A DNA stretch of 64,000 nucleotides from a virus, in IMG/VR virus record IMGVR_UViG_3300045303_000152, positions 1 to 64,000 of that record. One strand, written 5' to 3'. Positions 15,025 through 25,721 of this stretch are shown piece after piece. Each line of letters begins with the position of its first letter. The stretch's first letter is position 1. The position numbers and the translations under genes were made by a program. The notes beneath the pieces are model-generated. The model searched no databases and was not told where the DNA came from. It was given only the letters and a program-made list of their open reading frames with translations.

Positions 15025-18000
15025 CTACGCTGCGAACGTTCCGATGTTGTTAGGTGACATACGGCGACATAGCCATCTACTACCAAGGCGCGGCGTGATG
15101 GTACCACCAACGTTTTTAGTAGCCTGTATCTTCAAACTCGTGCCGGTGCCATTTTGCAGTTTGATCTTGAAGCGGGCGAAGTGTTCAACGGCAGTTGTCA
15201 ACGTGCCCGTAGTAAATGCTAGTGCCGCTGTGGCGTCCTTTTCAATCTGTCCGCGCAGCATTGTGGCAGACGCTGACCCAGGCGCTACTATACCTGTTAG
15301 CGGGCTCATTTCAAAGTCGATGTTCTGCGAGGTCGGCGCCGCCGAGTTGGTCAGCGTCCAGGTCACCGTGCCGGCCGTGGTATTGAGGAAAAATACCTCG
15401 ATTTCGATTTCGTAGTAGGCGCTGGCGACTAGCGAGATGTTGGACGTGGTGCCGAAGAAATTTGCGATCGTGCTGATCGTCGAGCCGTCAGCCGTAAGAT
15501 GGAAATACTGCTCGACCGGAACAGCACCGCGACCGCTCGATGTATCTATAGTCTTATAGTGCTGCACGCCATCGTATTCGTGCGTGCCGGCCACTGGTGT
15601 AGTTAGATTGGTACCCGATGCCATGCGCAACGGTGCGACGGTCGCCGTTCCAGCGGCGATGTCAACGAAGTGCGCGGGCGCGTTCGTGCTGCCGATGCCG
15701 AACATGCCCGTTGCCAACAAATCTCCCGCATTTATACTGGTCGCAGTGCCGATCGAGACACCACCGGCAGCCTGAATGTAGAGCCTATCAGAATTGTTGG
15801 TGGCAAAGCTCAGCCTCGCGTTGGCCTGCAAGTTGATAGACGTGTTGCCGCCGGAGCTGTTTTGATTGATTAGCAGCCCAGAGCCAGACGTGTCGTAGCG
15901 GAAGCGCATTTGGCCGCCGCCGCCGCTCTCAACAATGTCAAGCCGAACGGCGCCACCATCAGATGTATTCTGGTAGCCAAGTGATATGCGCCCGTTTTTG
16001 TTTATATAGACGGCCTGCGTCGCGCCATTGTTGCCGACGTTGAATGCAATGCCATCGGTGGCGCCAACCCCGGAGGTGGACTGCAGGGTGAGCGTCGAGC
16101 CGGTGCCCGTGCCGCCGATCACCTTCGGAGTGGTAATCGACGTGGTGAACGCCGGCGCTGTGTCGAACACATTGACACCCGTGCCTGTACTATCGGTCAG
16201 GGCCGTGCGTAGATTGGCACTCGATGGTGAAGTTAGGAATGTCTGTATGCCTGCTGCATTTGAGGCGAGAAGGTTTACACCCTCGACTGCGGCCACGCCC
16301 GCCGAAGCACGGCTCAGCGTAGTATCGCTGGCAGCCCCAAGTTCGATTGTAGCGAATTGTGGATTAGAAGTCGTCTTAACAGCTTGGTCGAACCAATCGG
16401 CCAGGGTGGGATTGCCGTTAAGAGTGACTGTTCGATCTGCATCTCCAGTTGTGAAATTAAGGATACGGTCAGCGGTCAGGTTCGATGGCGTCTTGATATT
16501 TAGCCAATTGCTGGCATCACTATCGTGCAGAAACAGACCAGCATTAGTAGAAATGAATGCACGATTGGTCGTTAAGTCGCCGTAGATCGTTCCGGCCATA
16601 GCATAAATTTGCGACCAGCGCTTGCTGGCACTACCGAGCGTGTAGAGATTATCGCCCGTCGGCAGCATGTCATGCGGCCATGCTGTCGTTGTGGCAATGC
16701 CATTGCTGTGGATCGTCTTGTCGGTGCCGGTGCTCGAGTCCTGGATCGCCGAGCCGGTCGTGCCACGCGTATCGTTGCCGATGAACTTCCAGTGGTCGCT
16801 GCCACCCGCTTCGACGATGAGGGCAGCAGCATTAGCTCCAGCTGTAAGGTTGGAACCCGCCTCATTGAAGGAAAAGTCCCAATCACTAACGCCGGCCTTG
16901 GTATAGAAGGCCGCAGTGGCGAAGCCACCAACCGAGTTGCCAAAGGCGCGATTACGCACGCCGGCGGCGTTATAAATGCCGATCGCGCCCGAGGCGATAA
17001 GATTGCCTACCGCGTTGAGCTCACCTGCCCAATTGGAGCGCACAGCTAGCGCCGAAGAACCAGTGTTTAGGCCGCCGTAGATTTCGCTGGAGTCGACATA
17101 GAGTGCTTTGCCATCGGTGGCGTCGATACTGCCGCCGGGCGACTGTGAGATAACACACTGGCTGATGAAGGTCAGATATGGTGCAGTGCCAGCACCGAGG
17201 TTACGCAGGCCAATGGCAGCAGTATTCCAACAACCTGAGAAGTCACTTTGGTCGATATGCGTTTCTGATGCCCCGGTGTCGAGCAGCAGGCTGTAGGAGG
17301 TCGTCGGCCCAACTAGGTTCCAAACGACGCTGCCGTCGGCTATATCCTGGAAATAGCTCTTGAGAGCCGGAGCGCTTCCCGCCGTCGTGCCGGCGGTTTT
17401 GCATTGAAGAATGAACCCGCTCAGCGTAGAGGTCTGGCCAGCATCGTAGTGCGTGGAGTTAGCTCGGGCTGAAGGGGCGGTATACCCATAAGCCGGCGTC
17501 GAGACAGGCCAACTCTGGTCGCATTTACATCGTCGCATCCACAGAGCGATGCCGCGATTGTACACCGACGCAGAGCCAAGCGCGTAGGCGATGAAACACC
17601 TGTCGATGATCGTGTCGGCGGCATCATTGAGAATGCAGGACCAGCCACCAGTGATGTAACAGCGCTCAATGTTTGCATCGACGCAACCGTCGAGATGGAT
17701 GGTATGGGCGCTACCGCTGATAGTCGTAATGTCGAGCGTGTTTGAAACAAAGCCCTGCCCCCCCGCGCCGAAAATGGCGACATCGCGGATATCAGGCCGA
17801 CCGCCGGTGAAATGCAGCAACTTGAAGTTCGAGCCCTGGGGTGCCTGTATCGCGGTCGTAAGCCATCCTGACCCACGCATGATAATGCTATCTGAGATAG
17901 TCACACCAGAGGCAGGCGTGTGGGCCCCTGGTGGCATCCACAATTCTGAACCATTGTCAACGCAATAGTCGACCGCGTGCTGAAAAGTGTCAAAATCCGT

Positions 18001-18378
18001 GACACTGACAATTTCGCGATCCTTTTCTAAGATAGTACGTTCGACAGCATTAGGATCATCTTGCGAAAACGGCAGCAGGTCTGGAAGATCTGCAACATCC
18101 GTTTCACCAGCCGTACCGATGGGCACGTATCTCCATGTACGCGAGCCGTCGGTATAACTGGCAACTATCTTATAAGCTCCGCCAGCAACATGGAAGAATA
18201 CGTAACCGTTACTATCCGCCGTTGCTGGATTATTTATAGGTGTAGTCCCAGCACGATCAGAGTAAATAATAGCTAACGGAAAACCTGCGGTTTCCGAGCG
18301 GACTTCAACTAATGCGCCCGGCTGGATATCACCAGCCTCGTTGACTATTGTTGCCTGCCAACGACCATAGATTGCCAT
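15025..18378 (-). CDS. Tail spike with parallel beta-helix
   Basis: 1117 residues. Residues ~1-95 form a virion-attachment-like module (YGRWQATIVNEAGDIQPGAL ... WRYVPIGTAGE) also found alone at 41890-42198. From ~125 a pectate-lyase-like right-handed beta-helix begins (FDTFQHAVDYCVDNGSELWM, then repeated short strands such as IHLDGCVDANIERCYITGG). Residues ~590-960 are T/S/G/N-rich fibre-like repeats and the end is a jelly-roll-like domain. Such spikes bind and often cleave surface polysaccharide. Catalytic residues cannot be assigned by eye. Confidence 0.8.
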   Translation of the reverse strand: MAIYGRWQATIVNEAGDIQPGALVEVRSETAGFPLAIIYSDRAGTTPINNPATADSNGYVFFHVAGGAYKIVASYTDGSRTWRYVPIGTAGETDVADLPDLLPFSQDDPNAVERTILEKDREIVSVTDFDTFQHAVDYCVDNGSELWMPPGAHTPASGVTISDSIIMRGSGWLTTAIQAPQGSNFKLLHFTGGRPDIRDVAIFGAGGQGFVSNTLDITTISGSAHTIHLDGCVDANIERCYITGGWSCILNDAADTIIDRCFIAYALGSASVYNRGIALWMRRCKCDQSWPVSTPAYGYTAPSARANSTHYDAGQTSTLSGFILQCKTAGTTAGSAPALKSYFQDIADGSVVWNLVGPTTSYSLLLDTGASETHIDQSDFSGCWNTAAIGLRNLGAGTAPYLTFISQCVISQSPGGSIDATDGKALYVDSSEIYGGLNTGSSALAVRSNWAGELNAVGNLIASGAIGIYNAAGVRNRAFGNSVGGFATAAFYTKAGVSDWDFSFNEAGSNLTAGANAAALIVEAGGSDHWKFIGNDTRGTTGSAIQDSSTGTDKTIHSNGIATTTAWPHDMLPTGDNLYTLGSASKRWSQIYAMAGTIYGDLTTNRAFISTNAGLFLHDSDASNWLNIKTPSNLTADRILNFTTGDADRTVTLNGNPTLADWFDQAVKTTSNPQFATIELGAASDTTLSRASAGVAAVEGVNLLASNAAGIQTFLTSPSSANLRTALTDSTGTGVNVFDTAPAFTTSITTPKVIGGTGTGSTLTLQSTSGVGATDGIAFNVGNNGATQAVYINKNGRISLGYQNTSDGGAVRLDIVESGGGGQMRFRYDTSGSGLLINQNSSGGNTSINLQANARLSFATNNSDRLYIQAAGGVSIGTATSINAGDLLATGMFGIGSTNAPAHFVDIAAGTATVAPLRMASGTNLTTPVAGTHEYDGVQHYKTIDTSSGRGAVPVEQYFHLTADGSTISTIANFFGTTSNISLVASAYYEIEIEVFFLNTTAGTVTWTLTNSAAPTSQNIDFEMSPLTGIVAPGSASATMLRGQIEKDATAALAFTTGTLTTAVEHFARFKIKLQNGTGTSLKIQATKNVGGTITPRLGSRWLCRRMSPNNIGTFAA

Positions 18379-18393
18379 GACGTTTTCTACTCT

Positions 18394-21300
18394 TTAGTTG
18401 ACTGTCGACCCACGACGATCGTTGGGAGATCCCACCGTCGTCACATGACTAACGCCGTCAATCGCATAACCCGCCGCACCACCAACCCCATGATACCCGC
18501 CACCTAAGTCTACACCATCCTGACCAGCTAGCCCAGGCCCACCACCCGCGCCATTCGTACCACCACCCAAACCGCCAGCATCTGCCGTACCGGCCACACC
18601 GGGGAAAAAGCCTGCTCCTCCAGCGCCCGGTACGGTACCTGCGCCGCCGCCACCGCCTACAGAAGCTATAAAGAAACCACCCGTACTGCCTAGACCGCCA
18701 CCGCCGCCACCGCCCCACAGCTCAGCCGTTGCAGCACTATCATCAAGCGTGATGGGTACTCGCGTATAAAGTGCAGTGCCACCTTGATATCCATCATTAT
18801 GGCCGACTTGGTTACCATCACCACCAGCACCTTGAATTCTACCATAGATGGTTATGGCAATTGGGAAGCCAACCGGCCAACCCGTTTGCACATCAAAGGC
18901 CCGTAGGCTTGTATTTGCAGAGCCAACGACGACGCCCGAGTTAATGATGACAGTTAGATTGACGCCATAGACCACGTCACTGTCAGTCGGTACTGGGAAG
19001 ATAGTGTTATGCAAGTCGTACAGATTGATATTGTTAATCGGCGTATCAATCGTGATGACGCGATCAATCAAAGCCGTGGCTGACTGCTCGGTGAACAGCA
19101 TCTCTTCTGCTGTTATTTCATAGCGATCGGCAAAGGGCGCGACTTGTGTTATCTGTATGGGCAACGTGATTACATTGCCCATCTCATCTTGGGAACCGTG
19201 ATAGCTCATCTGGTACCCACCGCCCTCGGCAGGTACTAGCACGTTACTGTTGCGCTGTATCGAAAAACTAACCTTTCTCGGTGGCGAGACGAACCTGCCC
19301 ACCTGAAGCTGATTGGCACGATCGGCAGCGTTGGACCCGAAAGCCGGTATCCAAAGCGCGTAACGCTTTAGAATTACTGCCGTGCCGCTGAATGACGCAG
19401 CCTCAAGATCAGTCAGCACGGCTCCTGATCTAAAGTTATTTTGCTTGTCGAGCGGGTCACACGGGTTACGCGTGCCGTAGAAGACCCAGGACTCTGTGAC
19501 TTGCTTGGTCGGCTGCTCTTGTACCTTTATGCTGCCTTGGATTATGTTGCTCTCATCGTAAGTATAGGCCGTAGTAGCAATAGCCCTCAGCACCTGCAAC
19601 TGTAGCAACTGGTTTAGGTTATCCCACCAGATTATCAAGCCGGCATCTTGAATTAAGTCCTTCAATAGCTCATTGATGCCTGTGGGCTGAGCAATAAGCC
19701 GTGAGTAGAGCAAGCCTAGGTTGGTCGAAACTTCCGTATCCCACGTGCTAAGAGGAATTACGCTCACCGGCACTGCGGTATAGCCCGTCAGCAAAGTATA
19801 GGCAGCCCGAGCCGGGGTTTGCGCGTTGATGTACAAACATTGCTGCACCCTATCTTCAGAACTATGATCGGCAGCAGTCGAGCCAAACTGGGCGCGAATG
19901 ATATTGAACCTATCACCCGATGTTGTGCTCCATGCAGCCCCCGGCACTTGAAAACTCTGAGCAACTCTAATATTCGCGTTGCCCTTGACCACTCGTATTT
20001 CGTCCATCCAGCCATTGAGGCTGTTGGCACCTGCAGAATTGCCGTCGCCCCCGATTGTCGGCCGGCTGGTACCATTTAAGTAGTTATTGACATCTGTATA
20101 GTCTAAACCTTGCTGCACTCCATTGAGGTACAACCGCGTAGTGCCGGAATATCTAACCAACGTGACAAAGTACCAAGTTGCAGTCGTCAACGTCGTCGCG
20201 CCGGTAATCCTATCTGCTGCGTTGGTGTGGTACACCAGCACATTACCAGCCGAGAGTTTGATGGTTGGATATAGCCCCGTCACACCTGACGGCCGGCTAT
20301 CGTATAGCGTGCGCGCAACGCCCACGGCATTCAAGCGCAACCAGAAATCAATTTGGAAGTCACCTGTACCGAACGCAAAGCCAGCCGAGCCGTCGCTGCT
20401 AAGGTAATCACCCGTACCATCAAACAGAGCGCTCGCCGTACCAAACTTGAATTGTGCAGTATCTATCTGCGCGTTGCCATTAGCAGTCGTAGTATGCCCA
20501 TTCCCCGAACTATCCGTGAAAGTCGTGCTGGCATCGACACCATCACAATGCAACAGCAGGGTTGTAAACGCGTCGATGCCAGGATCACGGTAGAAATTAA
20601 CTATCTCCGTGCCGGCGATGTTCACATAGCCTTGCGTGTCATATTCTATACTGCCAATACCCGTTGGTGTAATCACCATAGTGAGATCGACTGCAAGAAT
20701 ATTAGCCAGCAAAAAGCCTGAGTTAGAAAGTGGAGCCTGAGCGCGGTCGTCGTCGGCAAACTTAAGAATATCCTGAGCCGTGACGCTGAACACATCCTTA
20801 GCATCTGGCCCATCAAAGCTATCGGTATACAAGTAACGAGTGATGAAATCAGTTATCTCATCACCAATATAGCCATGCTTCAAGCGGAAAGGTTGGGCTC
20901 GCCTGAATATCTTGCTGGCGCGAAACTTGCCCCAATGCGTGCCAACGTCGTAGAACTCGCCATAGCTCGCGCCTGGACTATCAGAAAACTTGACGACGCA
21001 TTTGGCTCGCGTACCCAAATCCTGCCCCAGCGACAGCATGTTAGGCGTGTATTGGATATCAGTGATGCGAGGCTCTGCATCGAAGTCGATGGGTAAATAA
21101 CTAGCTGCCTTGGCATAGCGCAGAGTTTCAGTCGTAGCACCGAAGTAGCTGCGAGCTCTAAACATACCACAGTAGGATAGGTTCACAGCTGCAGTAGAGT
21201 ACAAACCAGCGTAACCCGCAGCAGTGATGGTACTACTAGAATCTATATATGATAGTTGGAATAAAGCCGGCTCGTCGCTAAGCTCACCGCGCCACACCTT

Positions 21301-22548
21301 GGCTCGAAGCTCAACACCATTGGCAACATCACTTACACTGATAGCGTCATATCTTATCCAGATATTTTCACCAACAAGATAGTCGAAACTGAGTGTAGCT
21401 AACGTTGAAACAACGCCAGCGTATCTCTTCTTGATAAAGAGCGAGTTGAGGCCGCCAAGTATACAATAATATCCCGAACCCGCAGCACCGACAGTTGTAT
21501 CCCCACGCAATACAATGCCTGGACTAGAAGCACTACTGCCCACTCGCACCCAAGCAATGGCAGAGACATCGTCGGTTGCTGGAAACAGCGTCCAGGCAGC
21601 AAATGAGGGCACACCCGTGCTGACAGTGCGTTCGAACTTCAGGCAACGATCTATAGAAAAACCAAACGCGTTGTCCGTCAGCAAAGTATAGGCCCGCGTT
21701 GGCGGGGTGAAAGCCGCAGTCCAACGTGCGACATTAGAAATACGGAACTCGTCAATCCAGCCGAGCCAGTCTCCTCCAGCAGCCCGCTCACCTTCCCTAC
21801 CAATCGCTAAGTTGTTGCTGCTATCGTTTATTGCGCCGGTGATGGCAACGGTGCTTTTTACAACGCCATCTATATACATGGTGATCACATTGCCTGAGCG
21901 AACAGCAGCAAAGTGATGCCATCCCGTATTGGTCAACCCAGTATATTGAGTGCCACTGCTACAGGCAATTACGGTAGAACCCTGCCCGACAAAGAAACTA
22001 AATTGATTGCTGACTACACGCGCGATCCTAAATGAAAGAGTTGAGGTAGTCTCTGTGCTATTGACTTGACCGGCAATGTGCCTCTGAACACCCCCAGCGC
22101 CATCGGAAGCGGCGATTTTGAACCAGCAGTCGATGGTCCAGTCACCTGATCCTAGCGTGAAATCCACATGATCGGGCGTATCGACGTAATCTCCAGTTCC
22201 ATCGAACAAGCCCGATGCAGTGCCAAACTCCTTATCAGCCGTATCGAGCTGTGCATTACCGTTAGCAGTCCAAGTATGTGCCGAGCCTCCCTGGTTACTG
22301 TCAACGAATGAGGTACTAGCATCAGTACCATCCATATGAAGCAAAACCTTGGTGTAAAAATCATTGCCACCAGGGTTAAGAATACCAGATGTATCATAGC
22401 CCTGCGCTGTGACTGAAGCTTGCGCCCAATAGATAGTAAAGTTGGGGACACTCTTACCATCACGTGAATTCTCAAACCGCGTAATGCGGTAAGCGTCGAG
22501 ATCCATCTCGACGAATTCAACTACCTCACCGACTATCGGGGCTGCCAT
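18394..22548 (-). CDS. Tail tip/hub protein with two LamG-like domains and Gly-rich C-terminus
   Basis: 1384 residues. Two concanavalin A/LamG-type modules, each opening with LLHMDG/LLHCDG and containing ASxLFDGTGDY and a DEIRV/DEFRI strand, lie at about 66-285 and 660-870. Between and after them is the tail-hub-like scaffold (for example DAEPRITDIQYTPNMLSLGQ and the KQVTESWVFYGTRNPCDP region). The last ~110 residues are glycine-rich (GGGGGGGLGSTGG), as in adhesin tips. ATG 22548 shares TGATG with the preceding stop. Probably the central tail-tip protein carrying receptor-binding lectin domains. Confidence 0.7.
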   Translation of the reverse strand: MAAPIVGEVVEFVEMDLDAYRITRFENSRDGKSVPNFTIYWAQASVTAQGYDTSGILNPGGNDFYTKVLLHMDGTDASTSFVDSNQGGSAHTWTANGNAQLDTADKEFGTASGLFDGTGDYVDTPDHVDFTLGSGDWTIDCWFKIAASDGAGGVQRHIAGQVNSTETTSTLSFRIARVVSNQFSFFVGQGSTVIACSSGTQYTGLTNTGWHHFAAVRSGNVITMYIDGVVKSTVAITGAINDSSNNLAIGREGERAAGGDWLGWIDEFRISNVARWTAAFTPPTRAYTLLTDNAFGFSIDRCLKFERTVSTGVPSFAAWTLFPATDDVSAIAWVRVGSSASSPGIVLRGDTTVGAAGSGYYCILGGLNSLFIKKRYAGVVSTLATLSFDYLVGENIWIRYDAISVSDVANGVELRAKVWRGELSDEPALFQLSYIDSSSTITAAGYAGLYSTAAVNLSYCGMFRARSYFGATTETLRYAKAASYLPIDFDAEPRITDIQYTPNMLSLGQDLGTRAKCVVKFSDSPGASYGEFYDVGTHWGKFRASKIFRRAQPFRLKHGYIGDEITDFITRYLYTDSFDGPDAKDVFSVTAQDILKFADDDRAQAPLSNSGFLLANILAVDLTMVITPTGIGSIEYDTQGYVNIAGTEIVNFYRDPGIDAFTTLLLHCDGVDASTTFTDSSGNGHTTTANGNAQIDTAQFKFGTASALFDGTGDYLSSDGSAGFAFGTGDFQIDFWLRLNAVGVARTLYDSRPSGVTGLYPTIKLSAGNVLVYHTNAADRITGATTLTTATWYFVTLVRYSGTTRLYLNGVQQGLDYTDVNNYLNGTSRPTIGGDGNSAGANSLNGWMDEIRVVKGNANIRVAQSFQVPGAAWSTTSGDRFNIIRAQFGSTAADHSSEDRVQQCLYINAQTPARAAYTLLTGYTAVPVSVIPLSTWDTEVSTNLGLLYSRLIAQPTGINELLKDLIQDAGLIIWWDNLNQLLQLQVLRAIATTAYTYDESNIIQGSIKVQEQPTKQVTESWVFYGTRNPCDPLDKQNNFRSGAVLTDLEAASFSGTAVILKRYALWIPAFGSNAADRANQLQVGRFVSPPRKVSFSIQRNSNVLVPAEGGGYQMSYHGSQDEMGNVITLPIQITQVAPFADRYEITAEEMLFTEQSATALIDRVITIDTPINNINLYDLHNTIFPVPTDSDVVYGVNLTVIINSGVVVGSANTSLRAFDVQTGWPVGFPIAITIYGRIQGAGGDGNQVGHNDGYQGGTALYTRVPITLDDSAATAELWGGGGGGGLGSTGGFFIASVGGGGGAGTVPGAGGAGFFPGVAGTADAGGLGGGTNGAGGGPGLAGQDGVDLGGGYHGVGGAAGYAIDGVSHVTTVGSPNDRRGSTVN

Positions 22549-23420
22549 CACTCTACTATCCCCTGCATGTCAAGCGTGATTTGAAACAGCTCGGGGTAGG
22601 TATGCGATATCTGTGGTATGGCATCACTCATGAGCCAAGCGTAGCCAACCTCAAGAGGGTAGCTAACGGGCGCCCACGCGAAGAAAAACGTTGCAGTACC
22701 CGAGGCATCGGCAAAGGGCTCGAAGTTCTCGCGATACCAATCAGGGCTCATGAACGCCAGCGAGCATGAAGTCTCGACCTTTTGACCGACAATGTTGCGG
22801 CCGAGAAACTGCCCGCTCTCGCTCATGCCTGACGTGACTTGCCGCTTGCGGCCATAGGGCAACGGTGTAAACGTCGCCTGCACCTTGCGCTCGCAGATTA
22901 GTAGCTTACCAACTGAGAGCACCGCCGCGCGAACCTTATCACTGGTACCACTGGCCGTCATAACCAGCTTGACAGCAACATAGATATCGGCCGTGAAGCG
23001 AAACATCAGTGGCCAGTTATTGGCCACGATAACGTCCTGTGTCACAGCCACGTATACGGGATTACCTGAACCATCTAGCGATGTCGCTCCGTACACTTGC
23101 AGTATACGGAGCCCATCGCCGAAGTTATGGCCAGCAACGGCCAAGCAATCAATCTCATCATCGTTATTGGCATCCATCCACTCGAAGAAGATGCTTTGCC
23201 CCGCCGACAACTGCTTGAAATAGTTACGACCTCCCGTTGAAGGATTGGCAAGGTTAATAGTCGGGTAGGAAGGATCCTCAACCGTAGCAAGACCAGTTGC
23301 CACATCAGCCGAGCGAATGTTAGACGTTGACACCTTGTTATCCCAAAGTATTAAGGGATTATCAGTGTCAAAACTCTCTTCACCTGGACTAAGGACCAGT
23401 GAACTTGATATAACGATCAT
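22548..23420 (-). CDS. Distal tail/minor tail protein
   Basis: 290 residues, beta-rich. Contains YGRKRQVTSGMSESGQFLGR and LAFMSPDWYRENFEPFAD, typical of minor tail proteins between tape measure and hub in siphophages. Overlaps both neighbours by 4 bases or fewer, so the tail-tip genes are coupled. Assigned mainly from position and general character. Confidence 0.6.
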   Translation of the reverse strand: MIVISSSLVLSPGEESFDTDNPLILWDNKVSTSNIRSADVATGLATVEDPSYPTINLANPSTGGRNYFKQLSAGQSIFFEWMDANNDDEIDCLAVAGHNFGDGLRILQVYGATSLDGSGNPVYVAVTQDVIVANNWPLMFRFTADIYVAVKLVMTASGTSDKVRAAVLSVGKLLICERKVQATFTPLPYGRKRQVTSGMSESGQFLGRNIVGQKVETSCSLAFMSPDWYRENFEPFADASGTATFFFAWAPVSYPLEVGYAWLMSDAIPQISHTYPELFQITLDMQGIVE

Positions 23421-25270
23421 CCGCTCCTCGTCTTCGTGGTAATCATGGTCGCGCCATTCTTCACAGCATCGTTCATGCGCTCGATCAGCGCGTTTAACTG
23501 GGTTCCCGTGTAAACCATTGCAGGATCCACACCCTCGATTGTGATTGCCTGACTAGGAGGTGTTGGGGGCGTGGTTGACGATGCGGCTGTTGCAGTAGTT
23601 GAGCCAGTACTCCCACCACCAAAACTGCCACCAGCCCCTCCACCACCACCACCAGCATTACCTATCTGCAGTGCGCCAGCAGCTATGATGCTAGCTATCT
23701 GAATAGCGCCCATAGCTTTGACAAAGGTGTAATACCCCCAATTAGGAGCAGGAGGCACAGCAAGTGCTTGCATAGCTGCCGCCTCATTCGCCATGTAAGC
23801 TTGCGCAACGGCCACGGCCGTATTGACCGCAAGTCCGGCGATAGCAGCAGCCTTGTTCTTCTGGCCCATGATTTGGAATACGTTCGCAATTCCTGTAGCT
23901 GCCGCAGTTGCAGCATTAAAGCCGATCATGAATTGCTGGCGCTGGATATTCGCGATGGCAATGTAACTACGAGCATTCTCCATCTCAAACAGCCGATTAG
24001 CTTCTACAGCTATCTCTTGCTTGTTGCTAAGATAAATTTGAAGCTCGGTCAACCGACGGGCAAAACTTTCCTTTTCTAGTTGCTCTTCGCCAACCAAGCT
24101 TTCACGAATTGATTGAAACTGACCAGCGGCCTGCGCAATTTGCAACTTATCGCGCATGGCCTTAGTCTCATCCTGAGTTAATTCCTTACCTGTAGTCCTA
24201 ACTTGGTTGGCAATCATGTAGAGTTTGTTCAATACTTCTTGCTCATAGGTAAGGAATTTACCCAACTCTATCTCTTTATCCAAATCAGCATTGATATCTT
24301 TTAATGTTTTCGACCGGGCAATTTCTTGCTCAGCTGTTAGCTTCTTCCCGGCAGCTATATCTATCTTATCTTGTAAATCGGCAATGACCTTCCAATTCTC
24401 TATTTGCCGACGCTGCGTATCTTGCAATAATGTTGCCCAACCAACCTGCGCCTTGGCCCGATCAGCTAATTCTTTAGCATACGTGTTAGCACTGGCTAGT
24501 TCATTCTTCCACTGAACAGTCTTATCTTCAACCTTTGGCATAAAACCAGCTATGTATGAAATAGCATCACGTACCTTACCAAGTAAGAATACGATGCCAC
24601 TACTCGCCCCAAGCAATTGATCTAGTCTAGCGAATGCATCACCAAACGCAGTCAATGCTTGACTAGCCGAACTTAGAATAGTTGGTTGTTGCAATGTTGC
24701 TAAGTGAGCTTCGTATGCCAAGAAGATCTTATTAACTTCTTCCACAGTAACGCGCGTACCGATAGCTGATTGCTGTAAGGCAGCGTAGCTCTTAGTCAAA
24801 TCTCCTAATGATTTCTGACTGGTTAGCGCAGCCGTAGTGATAACTGTGAAAGAGTTAGCTACCTGATTGCTGATACTGCTAACTTCTGCCAATGAGTTTT
24901 GCAAAGTTGCAAACTGGGTAATGCTGGATACAATAGCTAACACAACTCTAGATAGCATCTGAGTAGCAAGATTGCCCATCACCGTACCTAAGGCAATCGT
25001 AACCGGACTGACGCCAAGCATGCCGGTCGTCAACTCGCGCATGTAGCGGCCAAGATTGCCACTACTGCCGCCTAAGTCATCGGTTGGCTTTTTAAGCTTG
25101 GTGACGCCAGCCCCGGCTTTCTCCATCGAGTTAGTTAGATTAGTGACGTTGGCAGTTAGCCCCGTCATATTCTTAGCTAGCTCTTCGACATTCCCCTTCA
25201 GCGAGTTCAGGCTAGGGCCTAGCTTGCTTACATCTATTTCTACTTTAGTAGTCAGTGAGGCTACTTCCAT
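23417..25270 (-). CDS. Tape measure protein
   Basis: 617 residues. N-terminal heptad-rich part (LGPSLNSLKGNVEELAKNMT), hydrophobic segments near 85-120 (GMLGVSPVTIALGTVMGNLA, VVLAIVSSITQF), a helical middle and a second hydrophobic A-rich zone before a G-rich stretch (GGGGGGAGGSFGGGSTGS). This helical/hydrophobic pattern and its place between chaperones and tip genes identify it. Using the usual 0.15 nm per residue, the tail would be about 90 nm. Short for a siphophage, but consistent with one. Confidence 0.75.
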   Translation of the reverse strand: MEVASLTTKVEIDVSKLGPSLNSLKGNVEELAKNMTGLTANVTNLTNSMEKAGAGVTKLKKPTDDLGGSSGNLGRYMRELTTGMLGVSPVTIALGTVMGNLATQMLSRVVLAIVSSITQFATLQNSLAEVSSISNQVANSFTVITTAALTSQKSLGDLTKSYAALQQSAIGTRVTVEEVNKIFLAYEAHLATLQQPTILSSASQALTAFGDAFARLDQLLGASSGIVFLLGKVRDAISYIAGFMPKVEDKTVQWKNELASANTYAKELADRAKAQVGWATLLQDTQRRQIENWKVIADLQDKIDIAAGKKLTAEQEIARSKTLKDINADLDKEIELGKFLTYEQEVLNKLYMIANQVRTTGKELTQDETKAMRDKLQIAQAAGQFQSIRESLVGEEQLEKESFARRLTELQIYLSNKQEIAVEANRLFEMENARSYIAIANIQRQQFMIGFNAATAAATGIANVFQIMGQKNKAAAIAGLAVNTAVAVAQAYMANEAAAMQALAVPPAPNWGYYTFVKAMGAIQIASIIAAGALQIGNAGGGGGGAGGSFGGGSTGSTTATAASSTTPPTPPSQAITIEGVDPAMVYTGTQLNALIERMNDAVKNGATMITTKTRSG

Positions 25271-25276
25271 AGCGCG

Positions 25277-25708
25277 TTATTCTCCACCCGGTACGTAGGA
25301 TGTGGCAGTACGAATGTTACCGCCGATTGCAACATAAACTCTATCCGCAGTATTGATAATGGTTGGCGTCATGAAGGGCCTAGGCGCTACTCTACCCGTA
25401 CCAAACTCTAGCCAAGATGACTTAGGATCATTGCTAGAGAGTACCACCGTGCGGCTGTATTGATTGCCACGAAATACCACGCTGAGCCCGCTAACGAGCG
25501 CGCCGGTCTCACTAGCGGGAGCTTCTCCCGGCGCGCTGGCTTGGTGACTGCCGTACATGCGACCAGTCTTAGGCGTGTCGAGTATGAGGCGGCGAGCTTC
25601 AGCAATCAGTATCTCGCCCGTGCGGCGCAGCCCACCGTCAACGCCGGCCAATATACGGGCTTGAGCTTGATCGCCCTTCCAAACAAACTTGACTTGTACG
25701 ACTGCCAC
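25277..25708 (-). CDS. HK97 gp10-like tail-completion protein
   Basis: 143 residues from a GTG start with GGTAGG upstream. Shows the family's middle and end: TPKTGRMYGSHQASAPGEAP, then SSWLEFGTGRVAPRPFMTPT, matching the LExGT..APRPFM pattern of gp10/gpZ-like neck proteins. These usually sit between head connectors and tail tube; here the gene lies after the tail chaperones, next to the tape measure. Confidence 0.75.
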   Translation of the reverse strand: MAVVQVKFVWKGDQAQARILAGVDGGLRRTGEILIAEARRLILDTPKTGRMYGSHQASAPGEAPASETGALVSGLSVVFRGNQYSRTVVLSSNDPKSSWLEFGTGRVAPRPFMTPTIINTADRVYVAIGGNIRTATSYVPGGE

Positions 25709-25721
25709 AGCCTACCCCCAA

